A stretch of DNA of 64,000 nt, from assembly GCF_910594985.1 (NCBI RefSeq), contig NZ_CAJVCE010000004.1, positions 1 through 64,000 on the forward strand, read 5' to 3'. This stretch comes from Paenibacillus allorhizosphaerae (GTDB taxonomy: Bacteria > Bacillota > Bacilli > Paenibacillales > NBRC-103111). Under the pieces are notes generated by a model that did not search any database, had not been told where the DNA came from, and saw only the letters and a list, made by a program, of their open reading frames with translations. Below, one piece after another: positions 26,215 through 34,044 of the stretch. The number at the start of each line of letters is the position of its first letter. Position 1 is the first letter of the stretch. Made by a program: the position numbers and the translations under genes.

Positions 26215-26712
26215 ATGCAGGAGAACCAAAATAAGCAAGCAGCGGAATTTCCGCAATGGTCGGGGTTTCATCATATTGCGCTCGTTACGCCGAATTTGGA
26301 CGAAACGATCCACTTCTATGAACAAGTGCTCGGGATGCAGGCGGGGCCCGTATTTGCGGCGACGGGACGGAGGGGCAGGCATTGCTTCATTCGACCGGGC
26401 CACGTCGAGACGTGGGGCATTCATTTTTTCGAATATGCGCATGCACAAATATTCCAAAGCACGGACGAACTGAAGCGTTTGGCGGACAATCCGAAATCGG
26501 CCGCCATCAACGGATTCTTGCCGGGAGTGCTTCAACACATCGCCTTCTCCTTGTCGTCCGAGGAGGAAGGACTCGCACTGCGAAAGAAATTGCAGCGTCG
26601 GGGGATCGTGACCACCGACGTTTACGATCAAGGCCCGATCCGCAATTTTATATTTACGGACAATAACGGGGTACAGCTGGAAGCCGCTTGGCCAAAACCG
26701 GCCGCGCAATGA
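26215..26712 (+). CDS. VOC-family dioxygenase-like protein under MarR control
   Basis: A 165-residue glyoxalase-fold protein. Candidate metal ligands are visible: His in FHHIALVTPNLDETIHFY, His in LQHIAFSLSS, and Glu in NGVQLEAAW near the C terminus. The architecture fits ring-cleavage dioxygenases or lactoylglutathione-lyase-like enzymes. AAGGAG precedes the ATG. It forms a regulon with the upstream marR gene, since both carry the same operator; induction by an aromatic or electrophilic compound is a reasonable guess. Confidence 0.88.
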   Translation: MQENQNKQAAEFPQWSGFHHIALVTPNLDETIHFYEQVLGMQAGPVFAATGRRGRHCFIRPGHVETWGIHFFEYAHAQIFQSTDELKRLADNPKSAAINGFLPGVLQHIAFSLSSEEEGLALRKKLQRRGIVTTDVYDQGPIRNFIFTDNNGVQLEAAWPKPAAQ

Positions 26713-26770
26713 TAAAAGCGGAGCGTAAGCCGGCATCTTGCCGCGATGCCGGCCCCCGCTCCACAAACCG

Positions 26771-27535
26771 TTACAAATGCGTACCGCCGCTCGCATCGAT
26801 GAACTGCCCGGTGACCCAGCGGCTGTCCGGGGAGGCGAGAAAGGCGGCGATATCCGCGATATCCCCGGTATGCCCGACCCGTCCGAAAACGGAAAGTCCT
26901 GCGGCGAATTTCCGTCCTTCCGGGTCCTGCAGCATGGCGGCATTCATATCGGTGTCAATCATTCCGGGCTGGATCGCATTGACCGTAATGTTGCGCGATC
27001 CGAGCTGCTTGGCTAACGTTAACGTGAGCGTGTTGATCGCGCCCTTGGTAATGCTGTAGCCGATCAGGTTAGGGAAAGCGATCCGCGTAACCGCCGAAGA
27101 GAGATTGATGATTCTTCCCTCGTCTCTCAGACGCGGCAACGCTTGCTGCATCATAAAAAGCGGCGCTTTGACATTAATGGACATGACGTCGTCGAAAGCT
27201 TTTTCCGTCATCTCCTCGATGGACAACATTTGAGCGATGCCGGCATTGTTCACGAGTATGTCGAAGGAAGCGGCTCCGACGCGTTCTTTCAGCTCCGCAT
27301 CCAGCGCCTCGTATAATTCGCTCACGCCGCTTAACGAGCTGAAATCCGCTCCGACCGCAAAGGCCGCTCCGCCGCTATGCCTTATTTCGCGCACCGTTGC
27401 TTCGGCAGCATCTTTGTTATGAACGTAGTGAACGGCAACGAGTGCACCGTCATGCGCCAACCGCTTCGCTACGGCCTGTCCGATCCCCCGGCTTGCTCCC
27501 GTCACTACTGCAACTTTGCCATTCAATGTACTCAT
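26771..27535 (-). CDS. Short-chain dehydrogenase/reductase
   Basis: A 254-residue classical SDR oxidoreductase with Rossmann fold. TGASRGIG binds NAD(P) near 12-19, NNAG is present, and the catalytic Ser (INLSSAV), Tyr and Lys (YSITK) are in place. An SD-type AGGAGGAG precedes the ATG. PGMIDTDMN follows, as in 3-oxoacyl-ACP-reductase-like members. The substrate is unknown. It is convergent with the VOC gene across a GC-rich hairpin near 26714-26763 that lacks a U tract. Confidence 0.92.
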   Translation of the reverse strand: MSTLNGKVAVVTGASRGIGQAVAKRLAHDGALVAVHYVHNKDAAEATVREIRHSGGAAFAVGADFSSLSGVSELYEALDAELKERVGAASFDILVNNAGIAQMLSIEEMTEKAFDDVMSINVKAPLFMMQQALPRLRDEGRIINLSSAVTRIAFPNLIGYSITKGAINTLTLTLAKQLGSRNITVNAIQPGMIDTDMNAAMLQDPEGRKFAAGLSVFGRVGHTGDIADIAAFLASPDSRWVTGQFIDASGGTHL

Positions 27536-27638
27536 CTTCTGATCTCCTCCTGATTTTCCTGTCGGCGGGGATATCCCGCTTCACATTGGTTATACCATGA
27601 GGAGACATTTGCAATGTTGCTCTTCCATTCCGATCTTT

Positions 27639-29375
27639 CTATAATAACGGGATGTAGATCGAAAAGTCCGTTATGCCGTCTTCGCTTTTCATTCGTATGG
27701 TGCCTTTATACCGGCTGACCAGCTGTTTGACAATGTGCAGTCCTAAGCCTGAATTGGTGCCGGTATCTTTGGAAGAATAGCCGGATTCGAATATTTTATG
27801 CTGCAGCTCAGACGGGATCGACGGCCCGGTATTGGATACGCTGAAATGCAGCTGGCCGTTCGAGATGTTCCCGGTTACTTTGATTTTACGGCTTTCGGGC
27901 GCAAGCTCGCCGGTCGCGTCGAACGCATTATCGATCAAATTGCATAGCATTTTTACTACGTCCGTCGCCTTGATCGGGCTTAGTTTCAATTGTTCCATAT
28001 GCTGGAAGTCATACTCGAGCTCAATATGCAGAGACTCGGCTTGCGAGATTTTGGCATGCATCAAGGCGATCAGCGCGGGATCTTTGATGTTGACCAGCTC
28101 GCCGACGACGCGGATTTCCCCGACAAGCGTATTCGTATATTGATGCAAATCGTCATAGCGCTTCATCGACAGAAACGCATGGATCGTTTGAATATGATTG
28201 ATGAAATCGTGTCGCTGCTCCCGGATCGACTGAAACAGCGTTTCGATATTGCCTACATACACTTCCTGTGCATTTTGAAGCGCGCTTTCTTTGTTTTTGC
28301 GGAGCAACCGTAAAATGACGGCCATAATCGCGATCACGAGCACGGAGCACACTATCATAAACAACATGGACCGCCGCAATTGAGGCTGAACCATATTCTC
28401 CATTTCGCCGTAGTCTGCAGCAATCTCGATGAGCAGCGGCGAATCTTGGCTATTATATTTCAGATGGTCGACGACAAGCGGCGAAAAGCTTTTCATCACC
28501 GTCTTTCCTTGCGATTCCGTACCGTACAATACCGTCCTGTTTTCATTGATAGCCATCTCGGCATAGTACTGCTCCTGCGCATCCCGATAGCTGTGACTGC
28601 CGAATAGCACCTCCCGTTCCGAGTACCAGTGGCTCGGCGCCGGATGAATTTCGTTTCGTTTACGTCCAAGCAGCTTATCGGAACGCATTACGGATACTTC
28701 CAGCACCATTTGCCGATGATCCTGGGCGATGCGCTGAAGGGCATCTTTCATACCCGCCGCCGATTGATATTGTTGAAATCTCGTAGCATGGACGTACGGA
28801 TTAATAATGTAATTGGTCGTTCCGTCGTAATAGTAACCCCACTTGTTTATATTTTCGGGATTGGAAGTCGCCGTATCGATCGGACCGCTCCAGAAATTGG
28901 GCAGCGACTGTCCCATCCCGACCTGTACCGGCTCCAGGCGAAGCAGCTGTAGAAATACGATAAAGATCGTATCCCAGCCTTTCGAGCTAATATTGATATC
29001 TTTCGGGTCCGATGATCTCACCCCCACAATATCGTCGCCTTCGGGGACAAACAATGTAATTTCATCGACCCCAACCCATTGCTTCAACTCGGCTAACTGT
29101 TCATTCGTCACGCCCGCAATATCCGGATCCAGCCTTGTCTTGACCGCCATCGCCGCGGTGCGGAGCTTCTCGCCGATCAAATCCTCCACATACGTTTCCC
29201 CTGCCGCGGCCTTCTCGACGTTGGCAATAATGCTATTCAACAGCAGAATCGTCTTTTCCTTCTCGTTATTCATCAAGATCTGTCTGGCATGATAATAGTA
29301 GAAACCGTTCATCAGCAAAAGAATGACCATGAAAACAAGAGAGGATTTCAACGGGATATGCTTCCATACGCTCAT
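27639..29375 (-). CDS. Sensor histidine kinase, Spo0B/CitA-DcuS type
   Basis: A 578-residue membrane kinase. Transmembrane segment 1 is near residues 10-28, a large extracytoplasmic sensor follows (about 30-335), and segment 2 is near 338-362. The phospho-accepting His389 lies in the REQRHDFINHIQ box of the SpoOB-type kinases. The ATPase domain has the N-box NLIDNAFDA (479-487) and GLGLHIVKQL. CitA/DcuS relatives have PAS sensors, and this sensor is longer. No response regulator is adjacent, so the partner must be elsewhere. GGAGGCGATGG lies before the ATG. Confidence 0.88.
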   Translation of the reverse strand: MSVWKHIPLKSSLVFMVILLLMNGFYYYHARQILMNNEKEKTILLLNSIIANVEKAAAGETYVEDLIGEKLRTAAMAVKTRLDPDIAGVTNEQLAELKQWVGVDEITLFVPEGDDIVGVRSSDPKDINISSKGWDTIFIVFLQLLRLEPVQVGMGQSLPNFWSGPIDTATSNPENINKWGYYYDGTTNYIINPYVHATRFQQYQSAAGMKDALQRIAQDHRQMVLEVSVMRSDKLLGRKRNEIHPAPSHWYSEREVLFGSHSYRDAQEQYYAEMAINENRTVLYGTESQGKTVMKSFSPLVVDHLKYNSQDSPLLIEIAADYGEMENMVQPQLRRSMLFMIVCSVLVIAIMAVILRLLRKNKESALQNAQEVYVGNIETLFQSIREQRHDFINHIQTIHAFLSMKRYDDLHQYTNTLVGEIRVVGELVNIKDPALIALMHAKISQAESLHIELEYDFQHMEQLKLSPIKATDVVKMLCNLIDNAFDATGELAPESRKIKVTGNISNGQLHFSVSNTGPSIPSELQHKIFESGYSSKDTGTNSGLGLHIVKQLVSRYKGTIRMKSEDGITDFSIYIPLL

Positions 29376-29409
29376 GCTTCCATCGCCTCCTGACCCAAGT
29401 TCCTTATCA

Positions 29410-29550
29410 TTATAACAGCTTTCTTGAGATATGTCTGATTTTGTCGAATAAAGAAATAATTACAGTCATTTGCCAAAGGATGCATCGCTCAATAAGCCGC
29501 AGCCGCTTACGTTTGTGCAACAAAAAAAGAACGATAGCCGCCAAGATCAT
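29410..29550 (-). CDS. Possible 46-residue membrane peptide
   Basis: A short frame beginning MILAAIVLFLLHKRKRLRLI has one hydrophobic N-terminal segment followed by Lys/Arg residues. AAGGAG stands 14 bases before its ATG, rather far. It lies between the CPBP protease gene and the histidine kinase gene, all on the minus strand. No homologue is recognised, and it may be chance. Confidence 0.25.
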   Translation of the reverse strand: MILAAIVLFLLHKRKRLRLIERCILWQMTVIISLFDKIRHISRKLL

Positions 29551-29636
29551 GCCGGCCGCTGCCGCTCCTTGCTTCCTTGCCGGGTTCCCTTACGAGGGCT
29601 CGCCCGGCCGCCACCGTCTATGGTCTCAGCATCAAG

Positions 29637-30425
29637 CTAAACGATCATTCCGCCGAACACCATCCAAACGTTAATGGACATATGCCATACAACCGCAGGA
29701 ACGATGCTTTTCGATTGAACCGTCATCGCGCCGAAATAAAAGCCACCGACGGCAAAGGCGATGCACATGTCCCATGAAAATCCAAGCGAATAATGCTGCA
29801 GCCCGAACCCAAGGCTCGTCAGCACAACTGCCCATCGATCGCCGAACTGCTCGGCCAATCGGCTGAGCAGCACGCCTCTCCAAATGAACTCCTCCAGCAC
29901 CGCATTCGTCATCGCGAATAGGATGGCGAATCCTATCGCTTCCTGGATAGAAGCCCATCCGCTTCGCAGCATCAACGGCACGAAGGCCACTCCGCCCATC
30001 GTCATTGCGATCCCTAAAAATACGGAGACGTTCGTCCGCACCACCCCGGCCCAAATCCAAGGAACGCCGACCGGCTCGTTCCATTGCGGCCTGCCCCCGT
30101 ACCTTGTGAGCGGCAGCTTCCGCGCCAGCGCTAGCAGGACAAGCGGCAAGATCACAAGCAGCAGCGACACCCGGCTGGCCAGAATGTGCAGCTGCTCCGG
30201 CTGCAACTCGGCAACCCAGCGCGAGTTCACGTGCAAATAAACAAAAAAACCGGCGCCGAAGCACGCCGCCGTCAGTACAAACCACCGCATCGGCTTATAT
30301 AAGGCAAGCAGTCCGGCGCATACGCTCCAGCAGCCGATCAGCGCAGCGGGACCGGTCTGAAGCACGGCCACCAGCGACCCGAACAAGAGCAAGGACGCCA
30401 TGCGGTGAAGAAATGCGTGTGTCAT
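29637..30425 (-). CDS. CPBP-family intramembrane metalloprotease
   Basis: A 262-residue multi-helix membrane protein of the CAAX protease/bacteriocin-processing (Abi) family. The active-site motifs are seen: EExxxR in VLEEFIWRGVL, FxxxH in FGLQHYSLGF, and the final HxxxN in WHMSINVW. About seven hydrophobic segments are visible. Members are glutamic/metallo intramembrane proteases with varied roles such as bacteriocin immunity and signalling; no target can be assigned. GGAGGATA lies just before the ATG. Confidence 0.88.
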   Translation of the reverse strand: MTHAFLHRMASLLLFGSLVAVLQTGPAALIGCWSVCAGLLALYKPMRWFVLTAACFGAGFFVYLHVNSRWVAELQPEQLHILASRVSLLLVILPLVLLALARKLPLTRYGGRPQWNEPVGVPWIWAGVVRTNVSVFLGIAMTMGGVAFVPLMLRSGWASIQEAIGFAILFAMTNAVLEEFIWRGVLLSRLAEQFGDRWAVVLTSLGFGLQHYSLGFSWDMCIAFAVGGFYFGAMTVQSKSIVPAVVWHMSINVWMVFGGMIV

Positions 30426-30463
30426 CGTATATCCTCCGGGATCTCTCGTTTTCGTTTACGTGC

Positions 30464-30793
30464 TTACGAACCTTTTCGGCGCTTCTTGCGGTTTTTGGCC
30501 GATTGCAGGTCCAGCTCCTTCTTGATAAAGCGCACGGTGGACTGAATCATGCGATTGATCGGTAATTGTTCTACGACGGAAGCGAGCATTGGTTTCGGTC
30601 CCGATGCCGCCGCATTCAAAGTCGCCTCCTGGTCATCTTTTCGGCGACGCCATTTTTCCGCTTCGCTGCGAATGAACTGTCTCCACTCACCGTCAGCTTC
30701 CCTCGCGGCCTGCTGCGGCCCGGCTTGCGCCGCGTCCTCCGCACGGTCCGCCGGCTCGTCGTTTTCCACAGGTGCCATATCGTCGTTACTCAT
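30464..30793 (-). CDS. Hypothetical acidic-to-basic protein, cluster edge
   Basis: A 109-residue protein I do not recognise. The first third is acidic and Ala-rich (MSNDDMAPVENDEPADRAED), the middle has a helical EWRQFIRSEAEKWRRRKDDQ stretch, and the C terminus is strongly basic (KNRKKRRKGS). That polarity recurs in several proteins of the 31-41 kb cluster. A GGGGG/AAGGA region precedes the ATG. It is divergent from the gene at 31049 across about 250 bases. Confidence 0.6.
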   Translation of the reverse strand: MSNDDMAPVENDEPADRAEDAAQAGPQQAAREADGEWRQFIRSEAEKWRRRKDDQEATLNAAASGPKPMLASVVEQLPINRMIQSTVRFIKKELDLQSAKNRKKRRKGS

Positions 30794-31048
30794 GTCCTTC
30801 GTTCCCCCCTTGGGACTGGTCGCAAGACGGCAGACCCGATCCATTCCGTTAACAGCCCCATCATCGCTTAGCGTCTGTCTGTTCCTTTCACCATATGCTT
30901 ATGTGCCGCTTCCCGCCAGCGGAATGGACGAGAGCGGAATTCTGCCGAACAATATGCACATACCCATGAAATCGGGGATATCCGTACATATACTGAACTG
31001 AACTACGGCAAGAGGTACCGATCTCACGGACAAAGGAAGTGAAATGAT

Positions 31049-31495
31049 GTGAACCTGAAGAAACTGGGATTAGCTGACAAAATGATTTTCATTCTCGGGA
31101 TTATTTTGGGCAGCTTTATCATGATGATTCTCGTGCTTGGCGTCATCGTCGCCGTATTGAAAATGTATGCGGACGGCAAAAAGCAGTCCGTGCACATTCG
31201 CTCCGTTCCGGCGCCTGATCTTGAGCCAAAGCAGATGCGGACGGCGGAAATGTCTGGGCAAGAGCCCCTGGAAGCAGGGAATCAGCAGCATGCGCCTGCA
31301 GCCGGCGAAGCGGAGGCGGAGCGTTCCATTGAAGCGAATATTATGTTGCTGGAGGCGGATTTGCGCAAGTCGGGCCAGCTCGATACCGATGCCCGCTACG
31401 AAGCGATCGGCAAGCTGGCGCATGCGTACCGCCAAGCCGGCCGCCATCGGGAGGCGAACTATTGCCTGCGAAGACTGGACATGGATAAGACGTAA
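31049..31495 (+). CDS. Membrane-anchored protein with TPR-like C terminus
   Basis: A 148-residue protein with one transmembrane helix (about residues 12-38, MIFILGIILGSFIMMILVLG), a variable linker, and a C-terminal helical hairpin (LDTDARYEAIGKLAHAYRQAGRHREANYCL). That hairpin resembles one TPR unit and the last repeats of the cluster's other TPR proteins. The start is a GTG ten bases after AAAGGAAG. It is followed after 55 bases by a small basic protein gene, probably in one transcript. It may tether the cluster's proteins to the membrane (inference). Confidence 0.65.
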   Translation: MNLKKLGLADKMIFILGIILGSFIMMILVLGVIVAVLKMYADGKKQSVHIRSVPAPDLEPKQMRTAEMSGQEPLEAGNQQHAPAAGEAEAERSIEANIMLLEADLRKSGQLDTDARYEAIGKLAHAYRQAGRHREANYCLRRLDMDKT

Positions 31496-31550
31496 GACGA
31501 GGCTTAGACTTTTACGGTGAGAAAGAAACTTAACGGAGGAGGGGAGCCTC

Positions 31551-31850
31551 ATGTCATCGGATCAGCAAGATATATCGAATTTGATCAACGGCTTGAAAAA
31601 AAATCTTTTGCAATTTACCGATAATTACGCCAAGGCGGTGAAGAACGGAGCCGATATGGCAGGACAGCAAATCATTGAAGCCGCCGAACAATTGGATCAG
31701 CCGACCGATATTCCGGCCAGCAAGCTGATCGCCGCCCTGAAGAACGGCGTGCGGCATGCCGGCCAGCATATGATACATTCGGGAATCGACTTCTTCGGAC
31801 AAACGGACACCACGGCAAGCGGTCAAAAAAAGAAGAAGAAGAAGAAGTAA
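31551..31850 (+). CDS. Small helical protein with poly-Lys tail
   Basis: A 99-residue protein, unrecognised. It is mostly helical and ends in seven consecutive lysines (GQKKKKKKK). Its centre, QQIIEAAEQLDQPTDIPASK followed by LIAALKNGVRHAGQHMI, is clearly related to the protein at 40604-40834 (LIVADDLDQPIDEIMEK then VGNALKSGLIAAGQEI), so the two are paralogues at opposite ends of the cluster. GGAGGAGGGGAG precedes the ATG. Confidence 0.75.
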   Translation: MSSDQQDISNLINGLKKNLLQFTDNYAKAVKNGADMAGQQIIEAAEQLDQPTDIPASKLIAALKNGVRHAGQHMIHSGIDFFGQTDTTASGQKKKKKKK

Positions 31851-31931
31851 TACGGCCGCAGGCTTCCCCGGGAGCAATCGTAATCGATATGTCGCCATTG
31901 ACCGGAGGGGGCCTCCGCTTCAAACCCGAAA

Positions 31932-31964
31932 CGACCGCCCCCTCCAAATGGAGGGAAGCGGTCG
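31932..31964. terminator. Hairpin between convergent genes
   Basis: CGACCGC-CCCTCC pairs with GGAGGG-GCGGTCG around AAAT. It lies between the convergent genes at 31551 and 32062 and may end both, but there is no U tract. Confidence 0.35.
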
Positions 31965-32061
31965 CGCAGGGAGTTCTCTGTCGCCCGGTATTCCCGGTGC
32001 ACATTTCGGCGCCGTAGGCGGCAGCCGGACCTCGCTCGTCTAGCCAATCAAGCCGCCTGAT

Positions 32062-32292
32062 TCAGTCTTCTTGCGGCTGATTGCTCTTCTTTTCTTCCTG
32101 TAGTTTTTCTTTTTTGGCCTTGTGCTCTTCTTTCCGCGCTTCCTTCTCTTCCTGCTTCATCGCTTTCTCTTTTTCCTTTTGCTCTTTCTTCTGCTGCCTT
32201 TTGGCTTCCATTTGCTCCTTGTGTTTCTGCTGTTCCTCTTTTCTCATTTGCTTTTTTTCTTCCATTTGCGCTTTCTTCGTTTCGTTACTCAT
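32062..32292 (-). CDS. Lys/Glu/Gln-rich coiled-coil peptide
   Basis: A 76-residue protein made almost wholly of Lys, Glu, Gln, Met and Arg (for example KKQMRKEEQQKHKEQMEAKR), predicted to be one long charged helix. GGAGGG lies six bases before the ATG, and it starts only three bases after the stop of the chorismate-lyase-like gene. It is therefore the last gene of the operon running from 37938. The low-complexity sequence gives no family. Confidence 0.65.
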   Translation of the reverse strand: MSNETKKAQMEEKKQMRKEEQQKHKEQMEAKRQQKKEQKEKEKAMKQEEKEARKEEHKAKKEKLQEEKKSNQPQED

Positions 32293-32295
32293 GTT

Positions 32296-32904
32296 TTATC
32301 CCTCCATTGTACGATTTAACATTTGTTTCAGCCGGTGGCGGATGACACCCGGGTTAAAGTATTCCAGCATCTCGATGCCCGGCGCATGCCCGAAATAGAT
32401 CACGTATTTCTTAAAAGGCACCCGCTCGCGCAGCTCGGGGAACCGGAGGCTGACCGGCTGGCCTAGCAAGTCGACCGCTTCATCCCCATTCCTGCGCCCG
32501 GTCTCTTCCACCTTTCTAAACGATTGCAGCCCCATCGAGCTGATTGCTTTACCAATTCCTTCCTGGCGGCTCGCAATCTTCTCAAACAAAGCGGGCGGCA
32601 CATGCTTCGAGTGGACAAGAGCGATATTGTGAGACACGATAAAGCCGCTCTTCTTGCCCGATAGAAGCGATTCCCTTACATAATAAGCGACTCCGGGGGA
32701 CTCAACCGGACGACCAGACGCCTTCCCACCAGCCTGCTCCTGCCGCAGGACGGTAACGAGCGTCTTCTCGTTCAGTATCGTCTCCAGCAAATCCGTCGTC
32801 CGCCCGTCCGTCGCCAGCAAAATATCGAATATCAACTCTTGCATCATATGAAGCGCCTTGCCCGCATCCTGCGGGTCTATGCCCATCGAATCATGATTTG
32901 TCAT
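32296..32904 (-). CDS. Chorismate-lyase-like protein (UbiC/DUF98 fold)
   Basis: A 202-residue protein resembling the chorismate pyruvate-lyase fold. The opening ILLATDGRTTDLLETIL, the central YYVRESLLSG (compare the UbiC YWLRE strand) and a long C-terminal sheet fit the family. Chorismate lyases turn chorismate into 4-hydroxybenzoate and pyruvate. Its place directly after a DAHP synthase and two adenylate-forming ligases makes that reaction plausible. Similarity is weak, so a related UTRA-like ligand-binding domain is the alternative. GGAGG lies seven bases before the ATG. Confidence 0.55.
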   Translation of the reverse strand: MTNHDSMGIDPQDAGKALHMMQELIFDILLATDGRTTDLLETILNEKTLVTVLRQEQAGGKASGRPVESPGVAYYVRESLLSGKKSGFIVSHNIALVHSKHVPPALFEKIASRQEGIGKAISSMGLQSFRKVEETGRRNGDEAVDLLGQPVSLRFPELRERVPFKKYVIYFGHAPGIEMLEYFNPGVIRHRLKQMLNRTMEG

Positions 32905-32970
32905 ATACTCTCCTCCATCGACTGTCTGTTCGTGAGCTCGGTTGGAAGCAAGAGCATGGTCTGGTACGTC

Positions 32971-33993
32971 TCAATGATACAAGCCCGAATCGCGGAGCCC
33001 TTTCCAGAAGGCGTTGAATTCTTCAATATTGATTTGCTGCTTCGCGTCGGAGAGCGCCACCTCCGGATTCGGATGCACCTCGACCATAATTCCGTCGGCG
33101 CCGGCGGCAAGCGCCGCTTTCGCGCAGGAGAGTAGTATATCTTTGCGGCCGGTGGAGTGGCTGACATCCACGAGCACCGGAAGATGCGTCTCCTGCTTCA
33201 ATAACGGCACCGCGGAAATGTCTAGTGTGTTCCGGGTCCATTTTTCAAAGGTGCGTATTCCCCGTTCGATCAGCATGACCTGATCGTTGCCGCCGTACAT
33301 GATATATTCCGCCGCCAGGATGAATTCCTCGAGCGTAGCGGATAGTCCCCGTTTCAGCAGCACGGGCTTCCCGCTGCGACCGGCCGCCTTCAGCAACTCG
33401 AAGTTTTGCATGTTGCGGGCGCCGATCTGAAGGATGTCGATATACGGGGCGGCGATATCGATTTGTTCCGGACTCATGACCTCGCTGATCGTGACCAGCC
33501 CGATTTCGTCGGCCGCTTGCTTCATGATTTTCAACCCGTCCACACCGAGACCTTGAAAGTCGTACGGCGAAGTTCTCGGCTTGAATGCCCCGCCACGCAG
33601 AATCGTAACGCCGGCCTTCTTCATGGCGGCCGCTACGGTATACAGCTGTTCCATCGACTCGATGGAGCACGGACCCGCCACCGTGACATGTGAGGCGCCG
33701 CCGATCTCCGCGTGCTTGACCCGAATGACCGTATCCTCGCTTTGATGCTGACGGCTCACGAGCAGCGGGCTGCTTGGCTTTGTTTCCTTCCGCTCTTTCG
33801 GAAAGTCCGGGAGCAGGCGGGCCATTTCGTTCAACAGCTTCGGGTCCTCCATCGGCCCGGCATCCGGTAAACCGAGCCGCTCCTGTTCCTGAACGAATTC
33901 ACCCGCCATGCGCGCCCGTTCACTCAATAGATGGAGCAGCTGTCGGTTGATTCCGTCCAATTGAGCTCTCAATTGTTGCAATTTATCGCTCAT
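32971..33993 (-). CDS. Chorismate mutase-DAHP synthase fusion
   Basis: A 340-residue enzyme. Residues about 5-85 are an AroQ-type chorismate mutase-like domain (LRAQLDGINRQLLHLLSERA). Residues about 95-340 are type I-beta DAHP synthase, with the motifs GPCSIES, GAFKPRTSPYDFQG, LLKRG and a metal-binding segment near VDVSHSTGRKDI. It condenses PEP and erythrose 4-phosphate, the entry of the shikimate pathway; in Bacillus the mutase domain serves for feedback by prephenate or chorismate. It probably feeds chorismate to the following lyase-like protein. The start used is the ATG after AAGGGAG; an upstream in-frame start is less likely. Confidence 0.92.
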   Translation of the reverse strand: MSDKLQQLRAQLDGINRQLLHLLSERARMAGEFVQEQERLGLPDAGPMEDPKLLNEMARLLPDFPKERKETKPSSPLLVSRQHQSEDTVIRVKHAEIGGASHVTVAGPCSIESMEQLYTVAAAMKKAGVTILRGGAFKPRTSPYDFQGLGVDGLKIMKQAADEIGLVTISEVMSPEQIDIAAPYIDILQIGARNMQNFELLKAAGRSGKPVLLKRGLSATLEEFILAAEYIMYGGNDQVMLIERGIRTFEKWTRNTLDISAVPLLKQETHLPVLVDVSHSTGRKDILLSCAKAALAAGADGIMVEVHPNPEVALSDAKQQINIEEFNAFWKGLRDSGLYH

Positions 33994-34044
33994 CACGAGC
34001 ACTCCCTTCTCTTCCTCCAAAGTCAATAACCGTTCCCGGCAGCC

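Noticed and set aside
26714-26763. GC-rich hairpin between the VOC and SDR genes as a terminator
   Set aside because: The stem (GCCGGCATC/GATGCCGGC) is good, but neither side has a U tract, so it is mentioned only with the genes.
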